Below are positions 35,141 through 43,706 of a stretch of DNA of 64,000 nucleotides, piece after piece. Source of the DNA: an uncultured Dehalococcoidia bacterium (GTDB lineage Bacteria > Chloroflexota > Dehalococcoidia > Lucifugimonadales > G958296245); assembly GCA_958296245.1 (NCBI GenBank), contig OY282458.1:1510777-1574776 (forward strand), read 5' to 3'. Under the pieces are notes generated by a model, which was not told the origin of the DNA, ran no database searches, and worked only from the letters and a program-made list of their open reading frames with translations. The translations under genes and the position numbers were made by a program. Each line of letters opens with the position of its first letter. Positions within the stretch are counted from its first letter, which is position 1.

Positions 35141-35450
35141 TCCGTTCCCCCTTACTTTAGCCTCGGCGCGCTCGCCGGACCGTTCGCCCTACCGGGCCGC
35201 GGGAAAAACGCTCCTACTTCCCGCAACCCTCCTCTTCCTGAAACCGGGAAGAGACCCCAAGCTTCCAGCGAGAGGCTGCGCCCTCTGCGCGGACTAGATT
35301 CTACCAGCCGCCGGAGCTGATTGCATATCCGGCCCCGAAAACTTCACGCCATCACCATCTCTGACCGGGGGGAAGCAGTAATACGGATGTGAGCAGAGAG
35401 CCGCGCCCCCTCTCCGGGCGCCTGAGGTGTTCTTGGTGGGTTTTGCGGAA
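35141..35450. other. Gap without a recognisable gene
   Basis: 310 bases between the small protein's promoter side and the SAM hydroxide adenosyltransferase stop. No open frame worth calling, no RNA gene, no clear terminator; it must hold the promoter of the DUF350 set. Confidence 0.5.
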
Positions 35451-36308
35451 TCAAGGCGCTTCGCCTCGAAGAACTCCCCCCCGGCAGGTTACGGGAGCGC
35501 CGGCAACCACACCGAGGCGGACGGCGGCGCTTCCGTTGGACTCCGCAATCTCAAGATAGCCGTGACTGCCGATCAGCGCCATCAGACCGTCCCCGTCCGC
35601 GTAGATGCCGCTCACCCTGTCGATCCTAGCCCCGGCGGCCTCGACGACAGCCTTCCCATGCGGCAGACCCTCGGCAGGGATGTTGGTTACAAGATTGCCG
35701 AAGCGGTCCACGTGGACCACCCGGCCATGCGCCCCGTCTTCCGTTATAGCTGGTGCGGGTACGTTGAGAGCCGTCAGTTCGTCCACTTCGCCCGCCATGG
35801 CCCGGGGCGCAACCCCGAGTGACAGATGGGCTGCCGCCGGGGCGAAGATGTCCCTCCCGTGGAAGGTGGGGCTGACGGGGCGCCGCCAGTATTCGCTGCG
35901 GTCCAACTCGAACGCCCGGCACCCCGGCGGCACCGGGATCTGAATGGGTTCGAACAAGCAGAGGCCCTCTACCCCGAAAGCGTCCGCGCCGGCGTGGTCG
36001 CGCAGTACGTAGGTAAAGATGCCGTTGTCGGGACCTACCAAGACGGCGTCCGGCGTTACCAGCAGGAGCGGGCGCCGCGAGCCGCCGACGCCGGGGTCCA
36101 CCACGGCGACGTGTATGGCGCCCTTGGGGAAGCTCCGGTAGCACGCGCCCAGAACGAACGCGCCGTGGGCCACGTCTTGGGGAGGCACGTCGTGGGAGAT
36201 GTCCACCAGCGCTGCGTTCGGGCTGACGGTCAGCACCGCGCCCTTCATCGAGGCCGCGTACTCCCCCGCCCCAAAGTCGGTGGTCAGCGTGATGACGGGA
36301 GAAGCCAT
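35451..36308 (-). CDS. SAM hydroxide adenosyltransferase (DUF62 / SAM hydrolase)
   Basis: A 285-residue member of the fluorinase/chlorinase-like family that hydrolyses S-adenosylmethionine to adenosine and methionine with an activated water. ITLTTDFG (residues 6-13) supplies the catalytic Asp region. HVAVVDPGVGG and VGPDNGIF follow, and FHGRDIFAPAAAHL contains the family's conserved Arg-Asp pair near the His. The C-terminal beta domain has RFGNLVTNI. It is the normal length. Placed 36 bases after secG on the same strand. Confidence 0.9.
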   Translation of the reverse strand: MASPVITLTTDFGAGEYAASMKGAVLTVSPNAALVDISHDVPPQDVAHGAFVLGACYRSFPKGAIHVAVVDPGVGGSRRPLLLVTPDAVLVGPDNGIFTYVLRDHAGADAFGVEGLCLFEPIQIPVPPGCRAFELDRSEYWRRPVSPTFHGRDIFAPAAAHLSLGVAPRAMAGEVDELTALNVPAPAITEDGAHGRVVHVDRFGNLVTNIPAEGLPHGKAVVEAAGARIDRVSGIYADGDGLMALIGSHGYLEIAESNGSAAVRLGVVAGAPVTCRGGVLRGEAP

Positions 36309-36344
36309 CGCGTCCCGGCGCTAGCGGTGGGGAAAAAAGACCCT

Positions 36345-36578
36345 CTAGAAGGGCCAAGCGCCGGCAACGTTCCGCACGCTCAGGATCGAGACGAAGATGA
36401 ACACGACGATCAGTCCGATTGTGAACTGGAACAGCGTCTTCTCGAACCCTCTGCGGGTCCGGTAAGAACTCTCGGCGGATCCAAAGAGACCCCCGCCCTG
36501 ACCGCGCACCTGCATGATGATCACTGCGGTCAGGGTGACCGAAAGTACGATCTGGACTATGTTCAACGAGGCCTGCAT
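36345..36578 (-). CDS. secG: Preprotein translocase subunit SecG
   Basis: 77 residues with two membrane helices (IVQIVLSVTLTAVIIMQ and LFQFTIGLIVVFIFVSIL). Between them lies the SecG-typical glycine-rich loop with GGGLFGSAES. It supports SecYE in export. A GTG start at 36590 is in frame, but GGAAGG spacing favours the ATG at 36578. It follows yvcK by 41 bases. Confidence 0.9.
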   Translation of the reverse strand: MQASLNIVQIVLSVTLTAVIIMQVRGQGGGLFGSAESSYRTRRGFEKTLFQFTIGLIVVFIFVSILSVRNVAGAWPF

Positions 36579-36619
36579 CCTAAGCGTCACCTTCCCATCG
36601 GCGCGGGCCGCCCAGCCTG

Positions 36620-37870
36620 CTAGGCCCTGCGTCTACCATGATACACGTCCATGATTACCTCTGCCAGCTTTGCGGAGTCGTGCCGTGAGGGGTGGTCGGC
36701 GTCCGTGAGGTTGCCGGTTACGAGGCGCGCGCCGCTGATGCCCCGTTCGCCGATCGGAGACTGCTCATCGGCGATAACGTAGTCCGCAATGGCCTGGAAC
36801 GTGTGGTCGCGCAGTGCGTCCACGTGGTCCGACACGGTATAGCCATCGGTCTCGCCCGGCTCGGTTGCCAAGTTGGAGACGTACATCTTCACGGCCCCGG
36901 ATTCACGTATCGCCGAGGCGATGCCTCTGATCAGGAGGTTGGGCATGATGCTGGTGTAGAGGCTCCCAGGTCCTATGAGGACGAGCTGCGCGTTGGCGAT
37001 AGCCTCCAGTGCAGGCCGATGCGCCTCGGCGCCGGCGGGTTCGATCATAACGCGGCTGATCGGGGCGCCGTTCCTCGTAATGCTGGACTCGCCTGACGTG
37101 TGGTACCCGTCCGTCATGAGAGCGGAAAGGGTGATGCTGCTCAAGGTGGAGGGTATCACCCTGCCGCGGACCGCCAGTACCTTACTCGACTCCAGAATCG
37201 CCTTATCGAAGCTGCCGGTAACCTCGGTCATCGCGGCGATGAAGAGGTTCCCGAAGCTGTGGCCGTCCAGATCTTCTCCCTTGTCGAACCGATACTGAAA
37301 CAGATCGTGGAGCATGACCTCGGCTTCCGACATTGCGAGGAGGCAGTTCCGGAAGTCGCCCGGCGGCAGCATCCCCAGTTGCTGCCGAAGGCGGCCCGAA
37401 CTGCCCCCGTCGTCGGCCACCGTTACGATGGCCGACATGTTCTCCGTGTAGCTCCTGAGTCCGCGCAGCAGCACCGATAGACCGGTGCCGCCGCCAATGG
37501 CGACGACCCTGACGCCATGGCCCCGGGAGCGCTTGGAATAGACCGCGTCTGTCAGCGCTCTGAAACTGGGGTCCGGCAAGAGCAGGGGTCCCACGGACCG
37601 GTAGAGGCCGTAAGCCCCCAGAAGGATCAGCGCGATCCCGATTACCGCAATTATAATGCCCTCTGAGTACCACGGCAGGAAGTCCGGCAGCCACAGGTCG
37701 AAGACGTTCTTCAGTAGGAATGCCAGGCCTATCGAGCAGATGCCCACACCGACGCCGCCCACCAAGAGCCACCGCTTTATCCCCAAGCCCAGGTACAGAA
37801 ACTTCCGGATAACGTTACGCCACCCGCCGGTACGGGCCGCGCCGTTCATTGCCGTCCCGCCGTTACTCAC
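36620..37870 (-). CDS. yvcK: YvcK/CofD-like gluconeogenesis factor with membrane anchor
   Basis: 416 residues. Two membrane helices (about 33-55 and 68-92) precede a CofD-like domain: VVAIGGGTGLSVLLRGL, TVADDGGSSGRLR and PPGDFRNCLLAM form the UDP-sugar binding site. YvcK proteins bind UDP-GlcNAc and link carbon metabolism with peptidoglycan synthesis and shape. The membrane extension is typical outside the Bacilli. The GTG at 37870 overlaps the gatB stop (GTGA). An ATG at 37849 is possible. Confidence 0.9.
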   Translation of the reverse strand: MSNGGTAMNGAARTGGWRNVIRKFLYLGLGIKRWLLVGGVGVGICSIGLAFLLKNVFDLWLPDFLPWYSEGIIIAVIGIALILLGAYGLYRSVGPLLLPDPSFRALTDAVYSKRSRGHGVRVVAIGGGTGLSVLLRGLRSYTENMSAIVTVADDGGSSGRLRQQLGMLPPGDFRNCLLAMSEAEVMLHDLFQYRFDKGEDLDGHSFGNLFIAAMTEVTGSFDKAILESSKVLAVRGRVIPSTLSSITLSALMTDGYHTSGESSITRNGAPISRVMIEPAGAEAHRPALEAIANAQLVLIGPGSLYTSIMPNLLIRGIASAIRESGAVKMYVSNLATEPGETDGYTVSDHVDALRDHTFQAIADYVIADEQSPIGERGISGARLVTGNLTDADHPSRHDSAKLAEVIMDVYHGRRRA

Positions 37871-39339
37871 GACTCCCTCAGGGACTCCAGCTTCTCTTTG
37901 ACCAGCCGGGACGTGACCGTTGGGTTTGCCTTTCCCTTAGTGGCCCTCATGACCTGCCCGATCAGATATCTAACGGCGGCCTCTTTCCCGCTCAGGTAGT
38001 CGCTCACCGGTTGGGGGTTGCCGGCTATCACGTCCGACACCACCGGGCCCACCGCGTCATCGTCGCTGACCTGCGCCATCCCCGAGGCCTCGGCGACCTC
38101 CGCGGCCCCCTTCCCGGTGTTGAACATCTCCTCGAAGACACTCCTTGCCATGGACGTGCTGAGGGTCCCGTCCTCGATCAGCCTCAGTAGTTCCGCAAGC
38201 TGGGCCGGCCCCACCCTGGAGCGCTCTATCCCCGTTTGAGTTGCGTTCAGCAGCCGAGTCAGATCTCCGAGTATCCAGTTGCACGCCGCCTTGGCAACGC
38301 CCTCAACCGCAAAGCCGTCCGACGCAGCCACAACTTGCTCGAAGTAGTCGGCCATGGCCTTCGAAGCCGTCAGAAGTCCGGCGTCAGCGGCCTGCAGGCC
38401 GAACTGCTCGATGAACCTGGCCTTCCGATGGTGTGGAAGCTCCGGGAGCCGCTCCCGCACCTTCTCGACCCAAGCATCTCCGATCGCCAGCGGCGGGAGG
38501 TCCGGCTCCGGGAAGTACCTGTAGTCCGAAGCGCCCTCCTTGACCCTCTGCGGCACGGTTACGCCGCGGTCTTCCGCCCATCCCCTGGTCTCCTGGACGA
38601 TGGGCCTACCCCGCCGCGCCAGCGCAGCCTGCCGCTCCGCCTCATAGACCAAAGCGCCATGGACCGAGCGGAAGCTGTTCATGTTCTTGACTTCCACCTT
38701 CGATCCCAGCTCTTCGGCGCCGCAGGGTCGGATGCTGATGTTTGCGTCGCACCGGAAACTGCCTTCCTCCATGTTGGCCGTGCTGACCCCCGCGTACCTC
38801 AGGATGGAGCGTAGCAGCACCAAGTACGACCGCGCCTCGTCCGCAGAGCGCATGTCCGGCTCGCTCACTACCTCCATCAACGGCACCCCGGCGCGGTTGA
38901 CGTCCAGCAGACTGTATCTGCGGTCTCCCTCAGACCTGTGGACCAGCTTCGCTACGTCCTCCTCGAGGTGGACGCGCGTAATGCCCACCCTCCTCCTGCG
39001 GCCGTCCACCTCGACGTCCAGATGGCCGCCGGCGGCGACCGGCATATCGTACTGCGAGATCTGATAGCCCTTCATCAGGTCCGGATACGGGTAGTTCTTG
39101 CGGTCGAACTTGGTCCGCCGGGATATGCTGCATCCGAGCGCCAGACCGGTAGCGATGACCAGCTCCACCGCGCGGCTGTTGACGACCGGCAGCACGCCGG
39201 GCATGCCCATGCACACCTCGCACACAGTGGAATTGGGCGGAGCGTCCTGGTATGCGGCGGCGCAGGAGCAGAACATCTTGCTCCTGGTGAGCAACTGGCT
39301 ATGGACCTCCAGCCCAATCACCACCTCGTATTCGCTCAT
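37867..39339 (-). CDS. gatB: Aspartyl/glutamyl-tRNA(Asn/Gln) amidotransferase subunit B
   Basis: 490 residues. EVVIGLEVHSQLLTRSKMFC starts the kinase-like cradle domain; DRKNYPYPDLMKGYQISQYD, DVNRAGVPLMEVVSEPD and the C-terminal helical YqeY-like tail follow. It amidates mischarged Glu-tRNA(Gln)/Asp-tRNA(Asn). gatA and gatC are not in the window. GAGG lies 7 bases before the ATG. It overlaps yvcK. Confidence 0.96.
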   Translation of the reverse strand: MSEYEVVIGLEVHSQLLTRSKMFCSCAAAYQDAPPNSTVCEVCMGMPGVLPVVNSRAVELVIATGLALGCSISRRTKFDRKNYPYPDLMKGYQISQYDMPVAAGGHLDVEVDGRRRRVGITRVHLEEDVAKLVHRSEGDRRYSLLDVNRAGVPLMEVVSEPDMRSADEARSYLVLLRSILRYAGVSTANMEEGSFRCDANISIRPCGAEELGSKVEVKNMNSFRSVHGALVYEAERQAALARRGRPIVQETRGWAEDRGVTVPQRVKEGASDYRYFPEPDLPPLAIGDAWVEKVRERLPELPHHRKARFIEQFGLQAADAGLLTASKAMADYFEQVVAASDGFAVEGVAKAACNWILGDLTRLLNATQTGIERSRVGPAQLAELLRLIEDGTLSTSMARSVFEEMFNTGKGAAEVAEASGMAQVSDDDAVGPVVSDVIAGNPQPVSDYLSGKEAAVRYLIGQVMRATKGKANPTVTSRLVKEKLESLRES

Positions 39340-39390
39340 AGACGGCCTCTAGCGTTATCCGTGCGGCGGTATGAGGCGCCGCCCTCCCTC

Positions 39391-40092
39391 CTACGCGCAG
39401 CCATTCGGCTGCCTGAGGAAGCGCTCTCGGACTTCATGCTCGGCCCAGGCATCCTTTCCTATGAGTGGTACGAACCGGCAAGCGCCGATGGTCTCGACCG
39501 AGTAAGAGCGCCCTGACCTCGTCACCTTCATCAGGTCTTGACCTTCCAGAGACCCCACGGGGACCACAAGCCTGGCCCCATCCGCCATCTGGTCCATCAG
39601 CACGCGCATCAGCTTCGGCGCCGCCGCGGCCACGACTATAGCATCATATGGAGCTTCACGCCGCCATCCGAGCTCCTCCTCGGCCAGCACCACCCGGACG
39701 CGGGAGTACCCCATCCGGTCGAGGCGCAGCCTGGCGGACTCGGCCAAAGAGGGCAGGCGCTCCACCGATACGACCTGACCTGCCAACTCTGCCAGTATGG
39801 CCGCCTGGTACCCGCTGCCGGCGCCTATCTCCAACACCTTGTCCGTTCGCTTTAGGTCCAGCGCGCTCACCATCAGCCCTACTATAAACGGTTGTGAGAC
39901 CGTTTGGCCCTCGCCAATAGGAACGGCGACGTCCTTGTAGGCCAGATGCCTGTTCTCCCTGGGCACGAAGGCGCCTCGCGGCACCCGTTCCATAGCGGCG
40001 GCCACGCGCGCGTCGCCGACCTCGTCCCTGAAGCGGTCGACCAGCTTGACGTTAGCATCGGCCCGATTCCAGCCGCCCATAGCGCCCACCAT
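39391..40092 (-). CDS. pcm: Protein-L-isoaspartate O-methyltransferase
   Basis: About 233 residues. The SAM-binding LEIGAGSGYQAAIL, the family-typical RVPRGAFVP and IGEGQTVSQPF, and VVPVGSLEGQDLMKV are all present. It repairs isoaspartyl damage in proteins. The start is ambiguous among GTG 40128, ATG 40092 and ATG 40080. A MITE-like element inserted at about 40135 lies just upstream and must supply or displace its promoter. Last gene before a 51-base gap to gatB. Confidence 0.9.
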   Translation of the reverse strand: MVGAMGGWNRADANVKLVDRFRDEVGDARVAAAMERVPRGAFVPRENRHLAYKDVAVPIGEGQTVSQPFIVGLMVSALDLKRTDKVLEIGAGSGYQAAILAELAGQVVSVERLPSLAESARLRLDRMGYSRVRVVLAEEELGWRREAPYDAIVVAAAAPKLMRVLMDQMADGARLVVPVGSLEGQDLMKVTRSGRSYSVETIGACRFVPLIGKDAWAEHEVRERFLRQPNGCA

Positions 40093-40134
40093 AGCACGTG
40101 AGAGCGTATAGCGCACGGCGATTCCCACGGTCGC

Positions 40135-40344
40135 AACTGTCCCGGATTAGCCGGGCGAGACGCCCGCGCTCCCAGGAGGCGCCCCACCTGCCCGACCCTT
40201 GGTACTGGGGGCACAGCCCACTTGCCGGCAGGGAGAAACCGGGGAGCAGGCGTCCCGCCTGCTCTCCCCCATCCCCAGGCCCCCTGCCGGAGGGAAGAAC
40301 CCCTCTAGACTCCCCCCTTCAGACCTCACAGAGTCCGAACAGTT
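40135..40344. mobile_element. MITE-like element, copy C
   Basis: Ends AACTGTCCCGG and CCGAACAGTT are inverted. Flanks are a 10-base direct repeat with one mismatch (CCCACGGTCG at 40124-40133, CCCCCGGTCG at 40346-40355). Inside are a GGGCGAGACGCCCGCGCTCC block shared with copy D and the GGGGGCACAGCC block. It separates pcm from the tetrapyrrole operon. Confidence 0.7.
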
Positions 40345-40419
40345 ACCCCCGGTCGAATCTGCAACTATTCATGATGATTGCTACACTACGGGCGCCGTGC
40401 TAGTCTTAATTACGCCGGC

Positions 40420-40486
40420 AGGCTGCGGAAAATGCGGAGTGCGCAGAGGGGCGCAGACGCTATACGAAAAGGTTCTTCCGCAGCCT
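40420..40486. repeat. Inverted repeat upstream of the tetrapyrrole operon
   Basis: AGGCTGCGGAA (40420-40430) and TTCCGCAGCCT (40476-40486) are perfect 11-base arms around 45 bases. A further GTCTGAACTGTT at about 40507 resembles the MITE terminal repeat with one mismatch. It could be a solo element or part of the leader of the operon. The rest of 40345-40537 shows nothing else. Confidence 0.6.
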
Positions 40487-40537
40487 TGATAGTGGTTCCG
40501 TGGTCTGTCTGAACTGTTCCCCAACGGTAACAAACCT

Positions 40538-41266
40538 GTGCCGCCGTATTATCCTGTATTCCTAGACGTTCGCGGGCGCAGATGCGTCATCATCGGCGGC
40601 AACCGCGTCGCCGAAGAGAAGGCCGCCCGCCTGATGGAGTACGGCGCGCACGTGGCGGTCATCAGTCCCAAGCTTACCGGCGGCCTGGCCTCGATGCTGG
40701 AGGGCGGGGGCTCCTGGATACCGCGCGGGTACGAGGCCGGCGACCTGGAGGGGGCGTTCATCGCCATCGTCTCCGATACCCGCGACGACCACGTGAACAG
40801 GGCTGTAAGCCTGGAAGCCCGGGAGCGCAACGTGCCCCTGAACGTGGCGGACGTAACCGAGATGTGCACCTGGATAGCGCCCGCCGTCGTAAGGCGCGGC
40901 GACGTGGTCGTGGCCGCCTCCACAGGCGGGGCCAGTCCGGCCCTCGCTCGGCGGTTTCGTGAGCAGCTAAACAAGACGAACAGGGTCGAGACCCGCTACG
41001 ACCTCATGGCCTTGGCAGACCTGGCTCCCCTGCTCAGCGACGCCAGGCGCGAGTTGGCCCGCCGGGGCGTCCGCCTGAACCCCGACCACTGGCAGGCGTG
41101 CTTGACCGACGACCTGATCGACCTCATCCGCGCGGGCAGCGCCAAAGAGGCGTCAGAGCGTCTGATCTCCAACCTGATGACCGGCGCCGACTGCGGCTGC
41201 CCTGCAGGGGTGTGCAGAATGTGGGAGGATCTCGGCGCCCCTCCACCGGCATCCCAGGCCCCCTGA
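40538..41266 (+). CDS. Precorrin-2 dehydrogenase / sirohydrochlorin ferrochelatase-like (CysG N-terminal type)
   Basis: 242 residues. YYPVFLDVRGRRCVIIGGNRVAEEKAARL is the NAD-binding start, followed by IAIVSDTRDDHVN, the catalytic-Asp region in NVADVTEMC and the ASTGGASPALARRFREQL segment. It oxidises precorrin-2 toward siroheme. A C-terminal extension (about 160-242) ends in a Cys-rich CGCPAGVCRMW stretch that could bind metal. GTG start at 40538. First gene of a tetrapyrrole set with hemC, cobA-hemD and hemB. Confidence 0.9.
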   Translation: MPPYYPVFLDVRGRRCVIIGGNRVAEEKAARLMEYGAHVAVISPKLTGGLASMLEGGGSWIPRGYEAGDLEGAFIAIVSDTRDDHVNRAVSLEARERNVPLNVADVTEMCTWIAPAVVRRGDVVVAASTGGASPALARRFREQLNKTNRVETRYDLMALADLAPLLSDARRELARRGVRLNPDHWQACLTDDLIDLIRAGSAKEASERLISNLMTGADCGCPAGVCRMWEDLGAPPPASQAP

Positions 41267-41277
41267 CCCGCGTCTGC

Positions 41278-42195
41278 GTGGACGGCCAACGGACATTCCG
41301 CGTCGGTTCCAGGGCCAGCCCCCTTTCGGTAGTCCAGACGGAAGAGGTGCTATCCCTCCTACGCCCCCCCCACCCCGGAGCGCGCTTCGAGGTCGTGCCC
41401 ATTACGACCGAGGGAGACCGGAAGAAGGCCGCCTCCATATCCAGCCTGGGGCGCGGCGCGTTCGTCCGCGAGATAGAACGGGCCCTGTTGGACGGCATGA
41501 TCGACCTCGCCGTCCACAGCGCGAAGGACCTGACCGTCCGCCTCCCCGACGGGCTGACGGCGCGCGCCGCGGGCCGGAGGCGCGACCCGCGAGACGTGCT
41601 CATAGACCGGTGGGGCCTGCCGCTCGAGGAACTCCCCGCCGGGGCCAGGCTCGGCACCGGCAGCCCCAGGAGGACCGCGTCCATCAAGGCGGTCCGGCGA
41701 GACCTGACAGTCGTGCCTATCAGGGGCAACGTCGGCACCAGGTTGGAAAAGGCCAAGGGCGGCGACTATGATGGAGTGGTGCTCGCCGCAGCCGGCGTCC
41801 TGAGGCTCAACAGAGAGCGCGAAATTGACGAATATCTTCCCCCGGAACTATTCGTCCCGGAGGTGGGCCAAGGGACCCTGGCTGTCGAGGCGCGCCGGGA
41901 CGATGAGACGGTGTTGGACATGCTGGAGCACGTCATGGACCAATCGACAAGCGCGGCGCTCAGGGCGGAGAGGTCCTTCCTGGCCGAGATGGGGGGCGGC
42001 TGCACGGTTCCCGTAGCCGCGTATGCCCGCGCGGACGACGCCTACGTCACCATCTCGTCCATGGCCGCCCTGCCGGACGGCAGCAGGTTCTTCAGGGCCT
42101 TGGTGACGGCCCCGGCAAACGACCCCGAGGACGCAGGCCGCCGCGCCGCGCGCGCCCTGCTGGACTCCGGAGCCAAGGAGATCGTCAGCCGGTGA
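41278..42195 (+). CDS. hemC: Hydroxymethylbilane synthase (porphobilinogen deaminase)
   Basis: About 305 residues. FRVGSRASPLSVVQTEEV, HSAKDLTVRLPDGL, GTGSPRRTASIK and the dipyrromethane-cofactor cysteine in GGGCTVPVAAYA are all present. The frame is open to 41098, but the upstream part overlaps the preceding gene and is not HemC-like. GTG at 41278 is the closest start to the conserved N-terminus. Its stop overlaps the next start (GTGA). Confidence 0.93.
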   Translation: MDGQRTFRVGSRASPLSVVQTEEVLSLLRPPHPGARFEVVPITTEGDRKKAASISSLGRGAFVREIERALLDGMIDLAVHSAKDLTVRLPDGLTARAAGRRRDPRDVLIDRWGLPLEELPAGARLGTGSPRRTASIKAVRRDLTVVPIRGNVGTRLEKAKGGDYDGVVLAAAGVLRLNREREIDEYLPPELFVPEVGQGTLAVEARRDDETVLDMLEHVMDQSTSAALRAERSFLAEMGGGCTVPVAAYARADDAYVTISSMAALPDGSRFFRALVTAPANDPEDAGRRAARALLDSGAKEIVSR

Positions 42196-43706
42196 CCGCA
42201 CGCCAGGGGAAGGTGTATCTCGTAGGCGCCGGCCCCGGAGACCCCGGGCTGATCACCGCCAGGGGCTTGGAGTTGCTGACGGGCGCCGACGTGGTCGTCT
42301 ACGACCGTCTCGTGGACCCCGTGTTGATCGACAGAGCGCCCGAGGGCGCGGAGCTGATCGACGTCGGAAAGTCGCGTGGCCGGGCGCCCGTGAGCCAGGA
42401 CGAGATCAACCGTATCCTCGTAGACCGGGCGCTGTCAGGCGGCCTTGTAGTCCGCCTGAAGGGCGGCGACCCTTTCCTATTCGGTCGAGGCGGCGAGGAG
42501 GCTATCGCGCTGGCCGACGCCGGAGTCTACTTCGAGGTCGTCCCCGGCGTCACCTCCGCGTTGGCGGCGCCGGCGTACGCCGGGATCCCGGTGACCCATC
42601 GCGGCGCGTCCTCCTCAGTAACTATCGTGACGGGCTCCGACGTGTCCGGCATAGACCAAAGCGCGCCCGCCCTCACCGGCGGCACGGTCGTGGTGCTCAT
42701 GGGTTGGGAGAACATCGAGGCCATCGTCCGGGACCTGCTGCGCAAGGGGAACAGCCCGGAGACCCCCGCGGCGGTCATCAGGTGGGGAACCGAGCCGTTT
42801 CAGCAGACCGTCGAGGGGACCCTGGCCGACGTGGTCGATAGGTCGGCGGCTGCCGGCCTGCGCCCTCCCGTGGTCATCGTCGTAGGCGAGGTGGTGAGGC
42901 TGAGGGAGCGGATGCGGTGGTTCGATAACCGCCCGCTCTACGGTAAGCGCGTGTTGGTCACCAGGGCTAGGCCCCAGGCAGGCAGGCTCTCGGAGCTGCT
43001 CTACCGCGAGGGCGCGTTCCCCCTGGAGGCGCCGACCATAGAGGTGCAACCCCTCCCCGACTACTCCGTTCTCGACGATTGCCTCTCGCACCTCGACGAG
43101 GTGGATTGGGTGGTGTTCGCGAGCGTGAATGCCGTGGCGGCAGTCTTTTCCCGGATGGACTCGCTGGGACTGGACGCCCGCGACTTCCACTCGGCGAGCG
43201 TGGCCGCCATAGGCTCGGAGACCGCCGTAAGCCTGCGCCTACGCGGGATCATGGCCGACTTCGTGCCCGAACGGTTCGTCTCCGAGTCGGCGGTGGACGG
43301 ACTCAGGGAGTTCGGAATGGCAGGGGCGCGGGTGCTCTATCCGCGCAGTCAGACCGGCAGGGACACCCTGCCCGCCGGCCTCGTGGAGATGGGCGCGGAG
43401 GTCGAGGAGGTCGCCGCATACAGGACCGTGACCGCGCACGACTCGGCCTCCACGGTAACCGAAGCTCTCGCCGAGGGGATGGACGCCGCCGTGTTCACCA
43501 GCTCCTCCACGGTAACGGGCCTGCTGGAACTCCTAGGCGGAGACCCGGCGCGGCTGGGGGAGACCGTGATCGCCTGCCTGGGCCCCATAACGGCCGACAC
43601 GGCAAGGGACAACGGTCTCAGGGTGGACGCCGTGGCCGAGCCGCACACGATCCCCGGCCTCGTCCACGCACTACGGGCCTACTACTCGAAGGAGAACCCG
43701 TCATGA
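42192..43706 (+). CDS. cobA-hemD: Fused uroporphyrinogen-III methyltransferase / uroporphyrinogen-III synthase
   Basis: 504 residues, two enzymes in one chain. Residues 1-250 are SUMT (VYLVGAGPGDPGLIT, VVYDRLV, RLKGGDPFLFGRGGEE). Residues about 255-504 are HemD (KRVLVTRARPQAGRLSELL, VFASVNAV, PRSQTGRDTLP, FTSSSTV). HemD closes the tetrapyrrole ring and SUMT diverts it toward siroheme/cobamide, so both steps are made in equal amounts. Such fusions are frequent in Firmicutes and Chloroflexota. GTG start inside the hemC stop; ATGA with hemB. Confidence 0.94.
   Translation: MTARQGKVYLVGAGPGDPGLITARGLELLTGADVVVYDRLVDPVLIDRAPEGAELIDVGKSRGRAPVSQDEINRILVDRALSGGLVVRLKGGDPFLFGRGGEEAIALADAGVYFEVVPGVTSALAAPAYAGIPVTHRGASSSVTIVTGSDVSGIDQSAPALTGGTVVVLMGWENIEAIVRDLLRKGNSPETPAAVIRWGTEPFQQTVEGTLADVVDRSAAAGLRPPVVIVVGEVVRLRERMRWFDNRPLYGKRVLVTRARPQAGRLSELLYREGAFPLEAPTIEVQPLPDYSVLDDCLSHLDEVDWVVFASVNAVAAVFSRMDSLGLDARDFHSASVAAIGSETAVSLRLRGIMADFVPERFVSESAVDGLREFGMAGARVLYPRSQTGRDTLPAGLVEMGAEVEEVAAYRTVTAHDSASTVTEALAEGMDAAVFTSSSTVTGLLELLGGDPARLGETVIACLGPITADTARDNGLRVDAVAEPHTIPGLVHALRAYYSKENPS

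Noticed and set aside
43079-43702. Upstream extension of hemB
   Set aside because: Lies wholly inside cobA-hemD in another frame; AAGGAG and ATGA overlap fix the start at 43703.
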